A stretch of 64,000 nt of DNA. It comes from Kiritimatiellia bacterium. Its GTDB lineage: Bacteria; Verrucomicrobiota; Kiritimatiellia; PWTM01. The notes beneath the pieces were generated by a model that was given only the letters and a program-made list of their open reading frames with translations, did no database searches and had not been told where the DNA came from. Location: positions 487,255 through 551,254 of the forward strand of contig JAOACR010000009.1 in the NCBI GenBank assembly GCA_026417735.1. Reading direction: 5' to 3'. Of the stretch, positions 27,101-33,708 are shown piece by piece (positions within the stretch are counted from its first letter, which is position 1; each line of letters opens with the position of its first letter). A program made the translations under genes and the position numbers.

Positions 27101-27872
27101 CCTGCACACCGCCAACCGCAACGTAGATCGTCAGGATCCGGTTGTAGCTGCCATTGTCGTTGTAGTCGGCGAAGAGTTCGCCACCATACTGGCTCCAGGC
27201 CCCATCCGTGTTGCGGGGATTCCAGGCGGTCGGCTCACCGGCAAACGCGACGAGATGGTCGCTGTCCCAGAAATCTTCGCCCGGTTGCGGCGGATCCCAC
27301 TGGCCGTTGTTGTTCGCGTCGACGAACGCCTCGCCGGGCGTCCAGACCTCGTCTGTGTCGGCAGCGTCGTACGAAAATGCGTAGAACAGCGAATTGAAGG
27401 CGTTCTGCGAATACCGCCGGTTCGGCGAGCCAATCTCGCCGGAGGGGAGGTTCACTGCGCCGTCGGGATTGCGTCCCTCGTCGGTCTCGAAATTGAACGC
27501 GTCGGGGAGCCCGGTGCCCCGCACGAACGGCCCGCGGGACGGCCGGGAGCGCAGCGGCCACGGCATCGTCACGAATCCGAAGGTCTTGGTGTCCCCGTAC
27601 GCCCCGCGCAGCTTCACCCCGGTCGAGGGGTTGTAGTCAAAGTACGAGATTTCCTTCCAGAAATTTTCGTACCGCGTCTGGTACGCATACTCGATGAAGT
27701 TGCGCGCAAGATTTGCCGGGATCCCGTTTGTGTGGCCGGATTTCGGCACCAGAGCCGGAAACACCGGCGTCACCCAGTCCGGAATGGGCTCGACCGCCCG
27801 CACGGGCGCCCAGCGCGCCGCACCACCGAGCATGGTCACCATCGCTGCGATTCTCAACCATCGGCGCTGCAT
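21180..27872 (-). CDS. Giant secreted M6-type metalloprotease with calcium-repeat arrays and LamG domain
   Basis: A 2230-residue exported protein with an N-terminal signal peptide (MQRRWLRIAAMVTMLGGAAR onward). The peptidase core carries the zinc motif HEQGHDLMGWPD, with H903, E904 and H907, matching the M6 (immune-inhibitor A-like) HExxHxxGxxD pattern. Around residues 1135-1240 there are thrombospondin type 3-like calcium repeats (DTDGDGIPDAWE and others), then a LamG-like domain (about 1270-1430, SLTVGAWISP to IDELAVWN), an FN3-like region (about 1775-1870) and a second array of about five DTDGDGIPDG-type repeats (about 2010-2130). The C-terminus ends in RLRWRLRN with no recognisable sorting signal. 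AGGAG precedes the ATG at 27872. It probably digests extracellular protein or remodels surface proteins. Confidence 0.9.
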   Translation of the reverse strand: MQRRWLRIAAMVTMLGGAARWAPVRAVEPIPDWVTPVFPALVPKSGHTNGIPANLARNFIEYAYQTRYENFWKEISYFDYNPSTGVKLRGAYGDTKTFGFVTMPWPLRSRPSRGPFVRGTGLPDAFNFETDEGRNPDGAVNLPSGEIGSPNRRYSQNAFNSLFYAFSYDAADTDEVWTPGEAFVDANNNGQWDPPQPGEDFWDSDHLVAFAGEPTAWNPRNTDGAWSQYGGELFADYNDNGSYNRILTIYVAVGGVQVAIGGHNELDLSPDPGTPGSNEGDFTHVIVTNTAIPMPYPINPYPIPGSLPDGTTIPPNGYLDATSDGAGTLQIVDTGLYIEYQAYCYSNAQAASRGYFLWADVVKSPGPPPANAYPTPQTVRARLFAARELYGTYKLATATPASGIRLYGDLRSPVVSQRPAYPIRRITNSEDGQPTDPVPGERFEDFLSIYDPARGAHAFVQCPPALLPNCSEERGNRLANGSINTRNRPISFTYTFYTNYLAWNYPGAWTALVARAFNGRYDGPDDWTDQGVSGKWVWDARATPVTATAPPTPGTVDASGRLLWTSAAPGGGWDPRSGYATWDDWYEQVFGQGVTPAPAFPGGIYQIQRYTPNSGRDTNTFWIPATSWGYDSPAEYCDMPSSIYHLFGDYTVGDTINWRVTSSADVFEFAATNAVAMVMGDGRLGEVTSPWNEAIWGHDIEGTANFYGPGDGFTPSAGPYAFLTIAGNGYDGANQMTIEFLTHRRDGVPGVDVHPRQFRDTNCDGYLDGGRELQGEANYLADTPDPGVHSWYRFMEHLIELWDQSEDFAQLMGRTSLGILYAYGIYPVSPGHEGWAALGGPSGQMIPFISRDTNAVLTMFFQVRPLNGAGENPQIRPDGVFDPTWDPNQAPAAQDFGMGLLSHEQGHDLMGWPDLYDYDTWSGGNPIVNWPIGSYDLMSSGAMVHGIPDLKMMAGIGGPWISPQNLASLLPLDGGPVTLDFFPVERYGDQYYFFGNPAKPAEGLWMWYTDNNTAYPVVGGRGIYIEHFDYSDFENAVPIQQKVNNHFTWEILQADGRTDLQDGLNLGDSGDPFPGSRNMRVFSEDTQPASRWWDQTPTGIRITNIELPPPGSTLPARVTFEYFSLGTTWGTGRGGADTDGDGIPDAWEFRYFQNLTAVNGTSDYDLDGLPDYGEYLGGTNPTIMDTDGDGVPDGSDDTDGDGISNRDEVVVYRTDPGNVDTDDDSLTDLYEITQVVFDPRDSTSPSFQRALRFFGTAGSYLELQREDPERRWQTGSLTVGAWISPLASMLGVGGTIYQRTWSHGVAQSLTLGLTPTARPYVLWNTGLGTIAVTSAVPVPLEPVAPNPLFVTNWTHVAASYDETTRLLGLWVNGSLAGTVFNSTASGLTNAANLVQRVGQGFIGLIDELAVWNSARPPALTGLSGSESTLAGYYKFDDFTFATRGADALWGTADDTAPRRGQVEDFRYRNEWTNHWRHAASLIGNVAFFTNRFLHIQVLGDDSEGDGMPDLWENRYSGVLDPLISDSHLDSDQDGWINEDEFLASVLTDGTYSNAPSPVSALSWPVPLIRSTAKSATLTNAAGQFVVALYTTNSMEGVPDGVVVIPAGSVPLTNPFTVQSQGYSAGRMKGGPNWAYAFRDFNNNETWDPGEPFGLAEGLPVGGTWAFDEFTFGLSVGRQGFHRFSWPAQGTTSDYRVIVRAANGAQVLDRFIRGRTFFHEGDFIAAGYSNGLSSVSTWQYFVYRATDDPFKVPAITSGAFNVTFGTANKLPAAPTPVTANGTVRRAAVDWLAFVTDTNAVRYELVVYSAGGTPVFSRLDLTPVADNDGVQRVRVPIYEDGVYTWQVRGWNAHGAGAWSAARTLHVNLAAGPGGPYDIAGEVFYQGKVLNPRIIVEAFGSRDFHGLPWARTVVQKVSVTNEGVAGRVEFRLRGLNAGTYYVRAYMDQNANGRLDAWESRGWIALSTTPYRAADLALPPSLGGRVLVLRDRDTDNDWLPDAWEWYLNGSLATMGRGALRGWTDTDADGLNDLEEYLESAVDSNPLLADTDGDGIPDGVEVMLHGTNPRLVDTDSDGVADGVELSIGSSPLLRDSDGDGVPDGLELARGASPLLADTDRDGYPDILEIAAGTNPNDRTSVPGSDQLIEISSLRRTGGSLEARARLARGISRLTEPIEIWMEAAPSLAGPWSPLSGSPAQKAATVNPADPTTVSAAGDDTGAKVRYYRLRWRLRN

Positions 27873-27886
27873 GGTCCGAGTCTCCT

Positions 27887-28891
27887 TCAGGGGGTCGTCC
27901 GCACACGCTCCGGCGCGTCCGCGGCGGCCGCCATCTGCCGTGTCTGAACCGTCTCGCCCGTCGCCGGATCCACGAGCGGCGCGCTGCGGTGAATCTCGCG
28001 CCACTCATCCATCAGCTCGCGCTGCCGAGCGAGGGCCGCCTGGGCATCTTCGCGCCATCGCGCGACACCCGGCACCGCCGCCATTGCCGCCTCCAGAGCC
28101 TGCGCCGCGGCGCGCAACCGCTCGTAATACGTCCGCAACTGCTCGTTGGTTCGGGCCGAACGCATCAACTGCGCCAGCCGTTGCCGGGCGGTGCGGCTGG
28201 CCATTTCCGCCTCACGGGCGGCGCGGCCCGTCTCGGCCAGCTCTTTCATCATCTCCCTCGCCAGATCTGTTCGGGCCTCGGCCACCGCCATCCGTGCGCG
28301 GTCGCGCGCGCACCACTCGCACCCCTCCTGAGGGCCGGCATCCGCCCGTGCCAAGTGCTCCTCCACATGCTGTTTCAGCCCGGCCAACCGCGCAGCGGCT
28401 TCCGCCGCGCGCGTCTGAGCCGCCCGACTCTGCTGCTCCGCTTCCATCCGCCCCGGCAACTCGCGCAAACGCTGTTCCAGCGCCTCGCGTGCGGCGCGCA
28501 GCTCCGCCACCAGAGGTGCCACCGCTGGCGTGCCCGCCGCCTCCGCCCTCGCCAGCGTCCACTGGCGCTCCGCCTCAATGCGGCGGGACTCCAGCTCACC
28601 GAACTCGCGCCCGATCTCCTCCAAACGCGCTTGCTGCTCCGGCGTGAAGCGCCGGTCCACCACTTTCGTCGGCACCATGTCGCGCTCGGTGGACTGCTCG
28701 GAGGAGACCGCCGGAGACGCCGGTGCAACCAGCGGACGGACCTCGTCGTGCGGACGCGGTTCCAGAATATCGGCTGGCTGTTTTGTTGCGCCGGGGCGCC
28801 ATCGCCACACGACAACCACCACCGCTGCCGCCGCCACCAGCACCGCCACCCTTGCCAGCGCAGCAGCCCGGGCCTGTGCGCGCTGCTTCAT
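27887..28891 (-). CDS. Membrane-anchored coiled-coil protein
   Basis: A 334-residue protein with one N-terminal membrane helix (about residues 15-32, VAVLVAAAAVVVVVW). A Pro-rich linker and then long Ala/Glu/Arg-rich heptad regions follow (FTPEQQARLEEIGREFGELE, AEAAARLAGLKQHVEEHLAR, TARQRLAQLMRSARTNEQLR), so it is predicted to be an extended coiled coil outside the membrane. CEWC near residue 200 could form a disulfide or bind metal. The ATG at 28891 places the membrane helix properly; the ribosome site is weak. It ends 14 bases before the M6 protease start, so the two are cotranscribed. It might tether or stabilise the protease at the surface; that is inference. Confidence 0.75.
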   Translation of the reverse strand: MKQRAQARAAALARVAVLVAAAAVVVVVWRWRPGATKQPADILEPRPHDEVRPLVAPASPAVSSEQSTERDMVPTKVVDRRFTPEQQARLEEIGREFGELESRRIEAERQWTLARAEAAGTPAVAPLVAELRAAREALEQRLRELPGRMEAEQQSRAAQTRAAEAAARLAGLKQHVEEHLARADAGPQEGCEWCARDRARMAVAEARTDLAREMMKELAETGRAAREAEMASRTARQRLAQLMRSARTNEQLRTYYERLRAAAQALEAAMAAVPGVARWREDAQAALARQRELMDEWREIHRSAPLVDPATGETVQTRQMAAAADAPERVRTTP

Positions 28892-29069
28892 TGCTCTGAA
28901 GAAGTAAACCACAGCCGCCGGTCGACAGCAACCCGCACCGATGAAAAAACCACATCCCGTCAGCTTCTTTTCCGCGCACCGCCCTCCGCCGGCGACAACG
29001 TTCGCGCCCCCGTCGCGCCAGCTTCGCTCCAACGCAGCCGCGCCACCTGGCGCGTGCGGGCGGCGCAGC

Positions 29070-29672
29070 CTATCCCCTCAGCAGGTCGCGATGGCGGCGC
29101 AGGTAGAGCAGTCCGGAAGCGACGGTCATCGCTGCAGCCGCAAGGGACAGCAGATACGCCCCTCGCTGCAGCACCCGTCCGAAGTCGGCCACCGCCGCGG
29201 GTCGCACCGCGGGAAGCACATCCTGGTACAGCGCCAGACCGGCGAAAATCACAAGGATCACAACAATCTGACCGATGGTCTTGTGCTTGCCCCAGGATTC
29301 GGCCGAAATGTCCCGCCCGGAACGACCGGCCAGGATTCGCAGACCCGTCACCAGAAACTCCCGCGCGAGGATCACTACGACGACCCACGCCGGCACCAGT
29401 CCGCGCGGAGCGCCGGGCAATCGCGTCTCGACCAGACTCACCAGCGCCGCGCAGACCAGCACCTTGTCCGCCAGCGGATCGAGAAGCTGCCCCAGGAGCG
29501 TGACGCCGTGCCCCGCGCGCGCGAGATGGCCGTCGAGCCAGTCGGTCGCCGCCGCGGCCAGAACGATCACCACCGCCACCGAAGCCACCCCGGCGCGGCC
29601 CACACTCATCACCAGCAGCAGCACGCCCGCCAGCAGCAGCCGACCGATCGTCAGCGCGTTCGGCAGATTCAT
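29070..29672 (-). CDS. pgsA: CDP-diacylglycerol-glycerol-3-phosphate 3-phosphatidyltransferase PgsA
   Basis: A 200-residue membrane enzyme that makes phosphatidylglycerol phosphate. The CDP-alcohol phosphotransferase motif is complete: D47-G48-x2-A51-R52-x8-G61-x3-D65-x3-D69. The N-terminus MNLPNALTIGRLLLAG and the later AREFLVTGLRILAG are typical of PgsA rather than of serine or cardiolipin synthases. The ATG at 29672 overlaps the rodZ-like stop as ATGA. The order ftsK, rodZ-like, pgsA matches that known in Firmicutes. Confidence 0.95.
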   Translation of the reverse strand: MNLPNALTIGRLLLAGVLLLVMSVGRAGVASVAVVIVLAAAATDWLDGHLARAGHGVTLLGQLLDPLADKVLVCAALVSLVETRLPGAPRGLVPAWVVVVILAREFLVTGLRILAGRSGRDISAESWGKHKTIGQIVVILVIFAGLALYQDVLPAVRPAAVADFGRVLQRGAYLLSLAAAAMTVASGLLYLRRHRDLLRG

Positions 29673-30313
29673 GGTCGGGTGGCCGGCGGCGTGCCCGCGC
29701 GTACGCCGGCAGGGTCGAGATACGGATCGGGCGGCAGTTCGATCACATCGGTGCCCACCACGGGTGGTCGCGCGGCTTCCCGCGCCCACTGGCGAGCCCA
29801 CAGCGAAAAGCCGCGGATCGCGATCCAGCCGGCGCCAATCGAGAACACCGCCATCAACACCGTCCGCACGAATCGGCGAAGCGCCGGCGATTCGTATAGC
29901 GACCGCGCGCGGTCGGTCCACCCCGAGGCCGGCGCCGCCGATCCGGAGGCCCCACCCTCGCCGACCAGATCGGTTGGTGGCGCCAGCTCGGGCGAGGGCG
30001 GCAGGCGGCGCGGCACCACGCGGGAGGTGACTTCCGGCGTCAGCACCGGACGGGTGGCCCCCCACCGTCGCAGGTACTCACGCACCAACTCCTCCCGATC
30101 CAGTCCGAGATACTCCCCGTACAACCGCAGAAACCCCTTCACATACACCGGCGCGCCGACGCGGTCGAACTGGTCGTTCTCCATCAGCTCGAGCTGGGTC
30201 GCCTTGATCCGCGTCGCTTCCGCCGCCTCGGAAAGCGTGACGCGCCGCCGCAGCCGCGCCTCGCGCAAACGGGCACCGAGGGAAAGTTCTGCGCCGTCCT
30301 GAGAAGTGCTCAT
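29669..30313 (-). CDS. RodZ-like helix-turn-helix membrane protein
   Basis: A 214-residue protein with the RodZ layout. A cytoplasmic HTH is at about residues 10-75 (LGARLREARLRRRVTLSEAA, IKATQLELMENDQFDRVGAP, VYVKGFLRLYGEYLGLD). A Pro-rich linker follows, then one membrane helix near 160-175 and a short outer tail. In other bacteria RodZ links MreB to the cell-wall machinery; here the periplasmic domain is much shorter than in E. coli, so only the anchoring half may be kept. The ATG overlaps the ftsK stop as ATGA, and its own stop overlaps pgsA. Placement between FtsK and PgsA supports a role in cell shape or division. Confidence 0.85.
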   Translation of the reverse strand: MSTSQDGAELSLGARLREARLRRRVTLSEAAEATRIKATQLELMENDQFDRVGAPVYVKGFLRLYGEYLGLDREELVREYLRRWGATRPVLTPEVTSRVVPRRLPPSPELAPPTDLVGEGGASGSAAPASGWTDRARSLYESPALRRFVRTVLMAVFSIGAGWIAIRGFSLWARQWAREAARPPVVGTDVIELPPDPYLDPAGVRAGTPPATRP

Positions 30314-32748
30314 TGGCTCGTCTCGTCTTTCGACGGTCCGCCGGATGTGCCGGCAGGGTTCGTCGGAATCTCGCCATCCAGATCAATCAAGATTTCCCGC
30401 GGGTCGGACCCCTGCGCCGGGCCGACGATCCCCCGCTCCTCGAGCAGATCCATCAGCCGCGCCGCGCGCGTGTAACCGATCCGCAAGCGCCGTTGCAGTG
30501 ACGAGGTCGAGGCGCGGCGCGTCTGCCGGATCACCTCGATCGCTTGCTCGATCAGCTCCTCATCTTCCTCGAGGTCGGGAATCTCCGCATTCTTTTTCTC
30601 GATTTTTTCCACCACACCCGTCTCATACGCCGGCGGCCCTTGCCGCTTCCAATGCTCGGCGACCGCCAACACGTCGCGATCGGTGACCAAGCACCCCTGA
30701 GCGCGAACGAGCCGTCCCATGCCGGGCGGCAGAAACAGCATGTCGCCCCGGCCGAGCAGTTTGTCGGCCCCGTTCGCATCGAGGATCGTTCGACTGTCGT
30801 TCTTCTGCGCCACCTGGAACGCGATCCGCGCGGGAAAGTTCGCCTTGATTGTGCCGGTGATCACGTCCACGGAGGGGCGCTGCGTTGCAAGAATCATGTG
30901 AATGCCGACCGCGCGCGAGAGCTGCGCCAGCCGGGCGATCTGGTTCTCGATTTCCGCCTGCGCGACGAGCATCAGGTCGGCCAGCTCGTCCACCACGATC
31001 ACGATGTAGGGCAGTCGCTCCGGCAGGTCGCCCGCCGTCGCGCGTTCCACCCCGCCGAATAGATCCGGCTGCCGCGCGATTGCGCGGGAGTTGAACGCCC
31101 GGATGTTGCGAACACCGGCGCGCGCGAACAGCTTGTAGCGGGCCTCCATCTCCTGGATCGCCCATCGGAGTCCATGCGCGACTTTCTTCGCATCGGTGAT
31201 CACCGGCACCACAAGGTGAGGCAGGTCCCGAAACGCCGCGAATTCGACAATCTTTGGATCCACCAGCAGCAGCCGTAGCTGATCGGGTGTGCGGCACATC
31301 AACAGACCGGTGAGCAGCGAGTTCATGCAGACCGTCTTACCCGAACCCGTTGCACCGGCAATCAGCAGATGCGGCATGTCCGCAAGGTCCGCAATCAGGA
31401 CCCGCCCGCCGACGTCTTTACCTAGCGCCAGCGGCAGCGCCGCGGTGGTCGCACGCCAGGCCTCGCTCTCCACCACCTCGCGCAAGAAAACCACCGACGT
31501 CTTCGGATTCGGAACTTCGATGCCAATCACGCCCTTGCCCGGCACCGGTGCGAGCACGCGCACGCTCTCCGCCTTCAGCGACAGACCAATGTTGTTGCTC
31601 AGGCTGACGATTTTCTCCACGCGCACTCCGGGCGCAGGTAGCAGCTCGTAGCGGGTGACGACCGGGCCAGTCTCCACATTGGTGATTCTTGCCTCAATGC
31701 CGAAGTCCGCCAGCGTCTCGATCAACGTCTGCTGGGAGCGCTGAAGATCATCAACGATCACCCGGTCCGCATCGGGCGGCAGCGGCTCCAATAGATCGGT
31801 GGTTGGCAGTGTCCAGGTACGGGCCAAGCCCGGCTCCGCAGAGGTCGTCACCGGCGCCGAGCCGGCCGGAGCAACGAGGGGACGGTCGGCGCCGGACATC
31901 TGAGCGCTGGCTCCCGCAGCTGCGTTGGTCGGCGGTGCCGACGCAGAGGGGGCTGTGGGGGCGACCGGCGACCCAGCCGGCCGGTCGGGCGATTTGGATG
32001 AGGGCGGAGGCACGGGATCGGACCGCACCGCGGGTGTTGTCGTAACCCGGTCCGGAATCTCGCCGTGACGTCGCAGCGCCTCTTCAATCGTCCGCCGCTT
32101 CTGCGCAATCTGCTTTTCCGCCTCCGCGAGGCGCGCCAGCCGGTCCATCCGCCGCCATCGTGTTTCCTGCCAGCCTGCCCACAGCCGCATCACCGCGTGC
32201 GCTACTGCGCGGCCCACACGATAGGGGCTGATCCGCAAAAAGAACACCAGTCCGGCGGCGAGAGATGTCGCCGCAAAGATCAGTGCACCCAGCTCGCCAA
32301 ACCATGGCGTCATCACGCGCCGCCCGAGCCACAGTCCGAAAATTCCGCCCGGCGAGGGCAGGTTCAGCCGCTGTGCCCAATCCGCCGTGATGCCGGGCCG
32401 CAAGTCCAGCAGCATCGTCCAGCCACCGACCAGCAGCAGCAACCACAGCCCCCGCGGCCACACTGGGCCGATCCGCTGGAAGAAAAAGAACCCCGTCCAC
32501 ACCAACCAGCCGAACACGAGCGCCCACGCGGCCAACCCTAAGAAGGTATAAAGGCCGTAGGCTGTCCATGCACCGGCCAGTCCGATCAAATTCTGCACCG
32601 GCCGGTTTGGCGGCACCGCATTCGCCGGCACGTCAAAGGGGTCGTACGAGCCCAGTGCCAACAGCGCCATCAGACAGCCGAAGAGCAGCAGAAAGCCGGC
32701 ACACTCCCGCCAGCCAACACCGTCCCCCGTCGTCCTTCGGACCGCCAT
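30310..32748 (-). CDS. ftsK: DNA translocase FtsK
   Basis: An 812-residue DNA pump of the FtsK/SpoIIIE family that clears chromosome ends at division. The N-terminus has four membrane helices (residues about 15-190), then a Pro/Ala/Ser-rich linker. The motor has Walker A GATGSGKT at residues 465-472 and Walker B VIVVDELADLM, followed by ATQRPSVDVITG. The C-terminal gamma winged helix, which reads KOPS-like sites in other species, covers about the last 70 residues before the tail (RRASTSSLQRRLRIGYTRAA). Lengths of the linker and whole protein resemble SpoIIIE more than E. coli FtsK. It heads a coupled operon with the rodZ-like gene and pgsA. Confidence 0.98.
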   Translation of the reverse strand: MAVRRTTGDGVGWRECAGFLLLFGCLMALLALGSYDPFDVPANAVPPNRPVQNLIGLAGAWTAYGLYTFLGLAAWALVFGWLVWTGFFFFQRIGPVWPRGLWLLLLVGGWTMLLDLRPGITADWAQRLNLPSPGGIFGLWLGRRVMTPWFGELGALIFAATSLAAGLVFFLRISPYRVGRAVAHAVMRLWAGWQETRWRRMDRLARLAEAEKQIAQKRRTIEEALRRHGEIPDRVTTTPAVRSDPVPPPSSKSPDRPAGSPVAPTAPSASAPPTNAAAGASAQMSGADRPLVAPAGSAPVTTSAEPGLARTWTLPTTDLLEPLPPDADRVIVDDLQRSQQTLIETLADFGIEARITNVETGPVVTRYELLPAPGVRVEKIVSLSNNIGLSLKAESVRVLAPVPGKGVIGIEVPNPKTSVVFLREVVESEAWRATTAALPLALGKDVGGRVLIADLADMPHLLIAGATGSGKTVCMNSLLTGLLMCRTPDQLRLLLVDPKIVEFAAFRDLPHLVVPVITDAKKVAHGLRWAIQEMEARYKLFARAGVRNIRAFNSRAIARQPDLFGGVERATAGDLPERLPYIVIVVDELADLMLVAQAEIENQIARLAQLSRAVGIHMILATQRPSVDVITGTIKANFPARIAFQVAQKNDSRTILDANGADKLLGRGDMLFLPPGMGRLVRAQGCLVTDRDVLAVAEHWKRQGPPAYETGVVEKIEKKNAEIPDLEEDEELIEQAIEVIRQTRRASTSSLQRRLRIGYTRAARLMDLLEERGIVGPAQGSDPREILIDLDGEIPTNPAGTSGGPSKDETSQ

Positions 32749-32830
32749 CGCGTCTCACCGTCCGGCCCGATCGCCCTCCGGGGTGGCCGGGTAACAGCCG
32801 GCCGAACGACCACCCCCAGCAAACGGCCGG

Positions 32831-33541
32831 CTATTCCTCAACCAGATCCACCCAGCGCCGCACCGACTCATCCTTCTCCGGCGCGGTCGCCGGCTCAGTG
32901 GCCGGCCGTGGCTGTTCCGTTGAGCCAGCTGCGGTCGGTGCGGCGCCCGCGGTCTCCGGCGGAACCGGCGCTGTCTCGGCCACCCGCGGCCCACCGCCCC
33001 CTCCTCCACCCCCTCGGCGGCGCCGCCCGCGACGCCCACCACCGCCCTCCCGCCCCGGTCGCGCGTCCGGACGCCGGCCACCCGGCTGCCGCTGCTCCGC
33101 GCCCGCCTCGCCGGAGGACTCCATTGCCTTGCGCAGCGTCGCAACTCGCAGCGTCACGACGCCCGCCTCCGCAGCCTGACGTTCGATTTCCGGATCGTCA
33201 CACACCAGCGTCGCCGGCCCCCGCCGTGCGGCCGCACGCGCCAGCTCCAGCAGACGCGCACCCCGCCGCGCCGGCGACTCCGCGTAGTAGACGGTGACGC
33301 CCTGGAACTGATCACCATCGCCCGCCCGGTGCAGCGGCTCCCCATCGAACACCACCGCGGAGGGAATTTTCTCCTGTTCCGCAAACCGACCCAACCGGTG
33401 GAGCAACGCGATCATGTCACGCGGGCCTGGCCGCTGCTCCGGCCGCACACCGAGCAACGCACGGCCGTCCACAATCATGCGCGCGCTCACGGCTGGCGTG
33501 TCGGAGGAAAACAGCCCCGCTATCGCTTCCAGCAGACCCAT
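32831..33541 (-). CDS. NYN-domain protein (YacP-like) with Arg/Gly-rich tail
   Basis: A 236-residue protein. Residues 1-140 form a PIN-like NYN domain, with ARMIVDGRALLGVRPEQRPG near the start and a second acidic site in ATLVCDDPEIERQAAEAGV, so RNA cleavage is plausible. From about residue 150 the sequence becomes Arg/Gly-rich (GREGGGGRRGRRRRGGGGGG), like RNA-binding RGG tails, then Pro/Ala/Thr-rich, ending VRRWVDLVEE. The ATG at 33541 has GGAG five bases upstream. It precedes ftsK by 82 bases on the same strand. The Arg/Gly tail is unusual for a bacterial YacP-like protein. Confidence 0.8.
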   Translation of the reverse strand: MGLLEAIAGLFSSDTPAVSARMIVDGRALLGVRPEQRPGPRDMIALLHRLGRFAEQEKIPSAVVFDGEPLHRAGDGDQFQGVTVYYAESPARRGARLLELARAAARRGPATLVCDDPEIERQAAEAGVVTLRVATLRKAMESSGEAGAEQRQPGGRRPDARPGREGGGGRRGRRRRGGGGGGGGPRVAETAPVPPETAGAAPTAAGSTEQPRPATEPATAPEKDESVRRWVDLVEE

Positions 33542-33708
33542 GGGAACTCCTGTTCGTTCATCCGGCGCGCTGTGCGATCGGCGCACCTGCTCCGCCGCGC
33601 CGCAGTTCGGCTGCATTCGTTCCTCGCCGACCGGCACGGCCCACGCGGGCAGTCTAGGCGACGCCCACCCAGGGTTCAAGTTGCGCAGCCCATCACCCGG
33701 ACGCCCGG

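Noticed and set aside
29018-29060. The hairpin CGCGCCACCTGGCGCG after pgsA as a terminator
   Set aside because: The stem is short, the loop is only two bases, and no T-run follows in the leftward direction.
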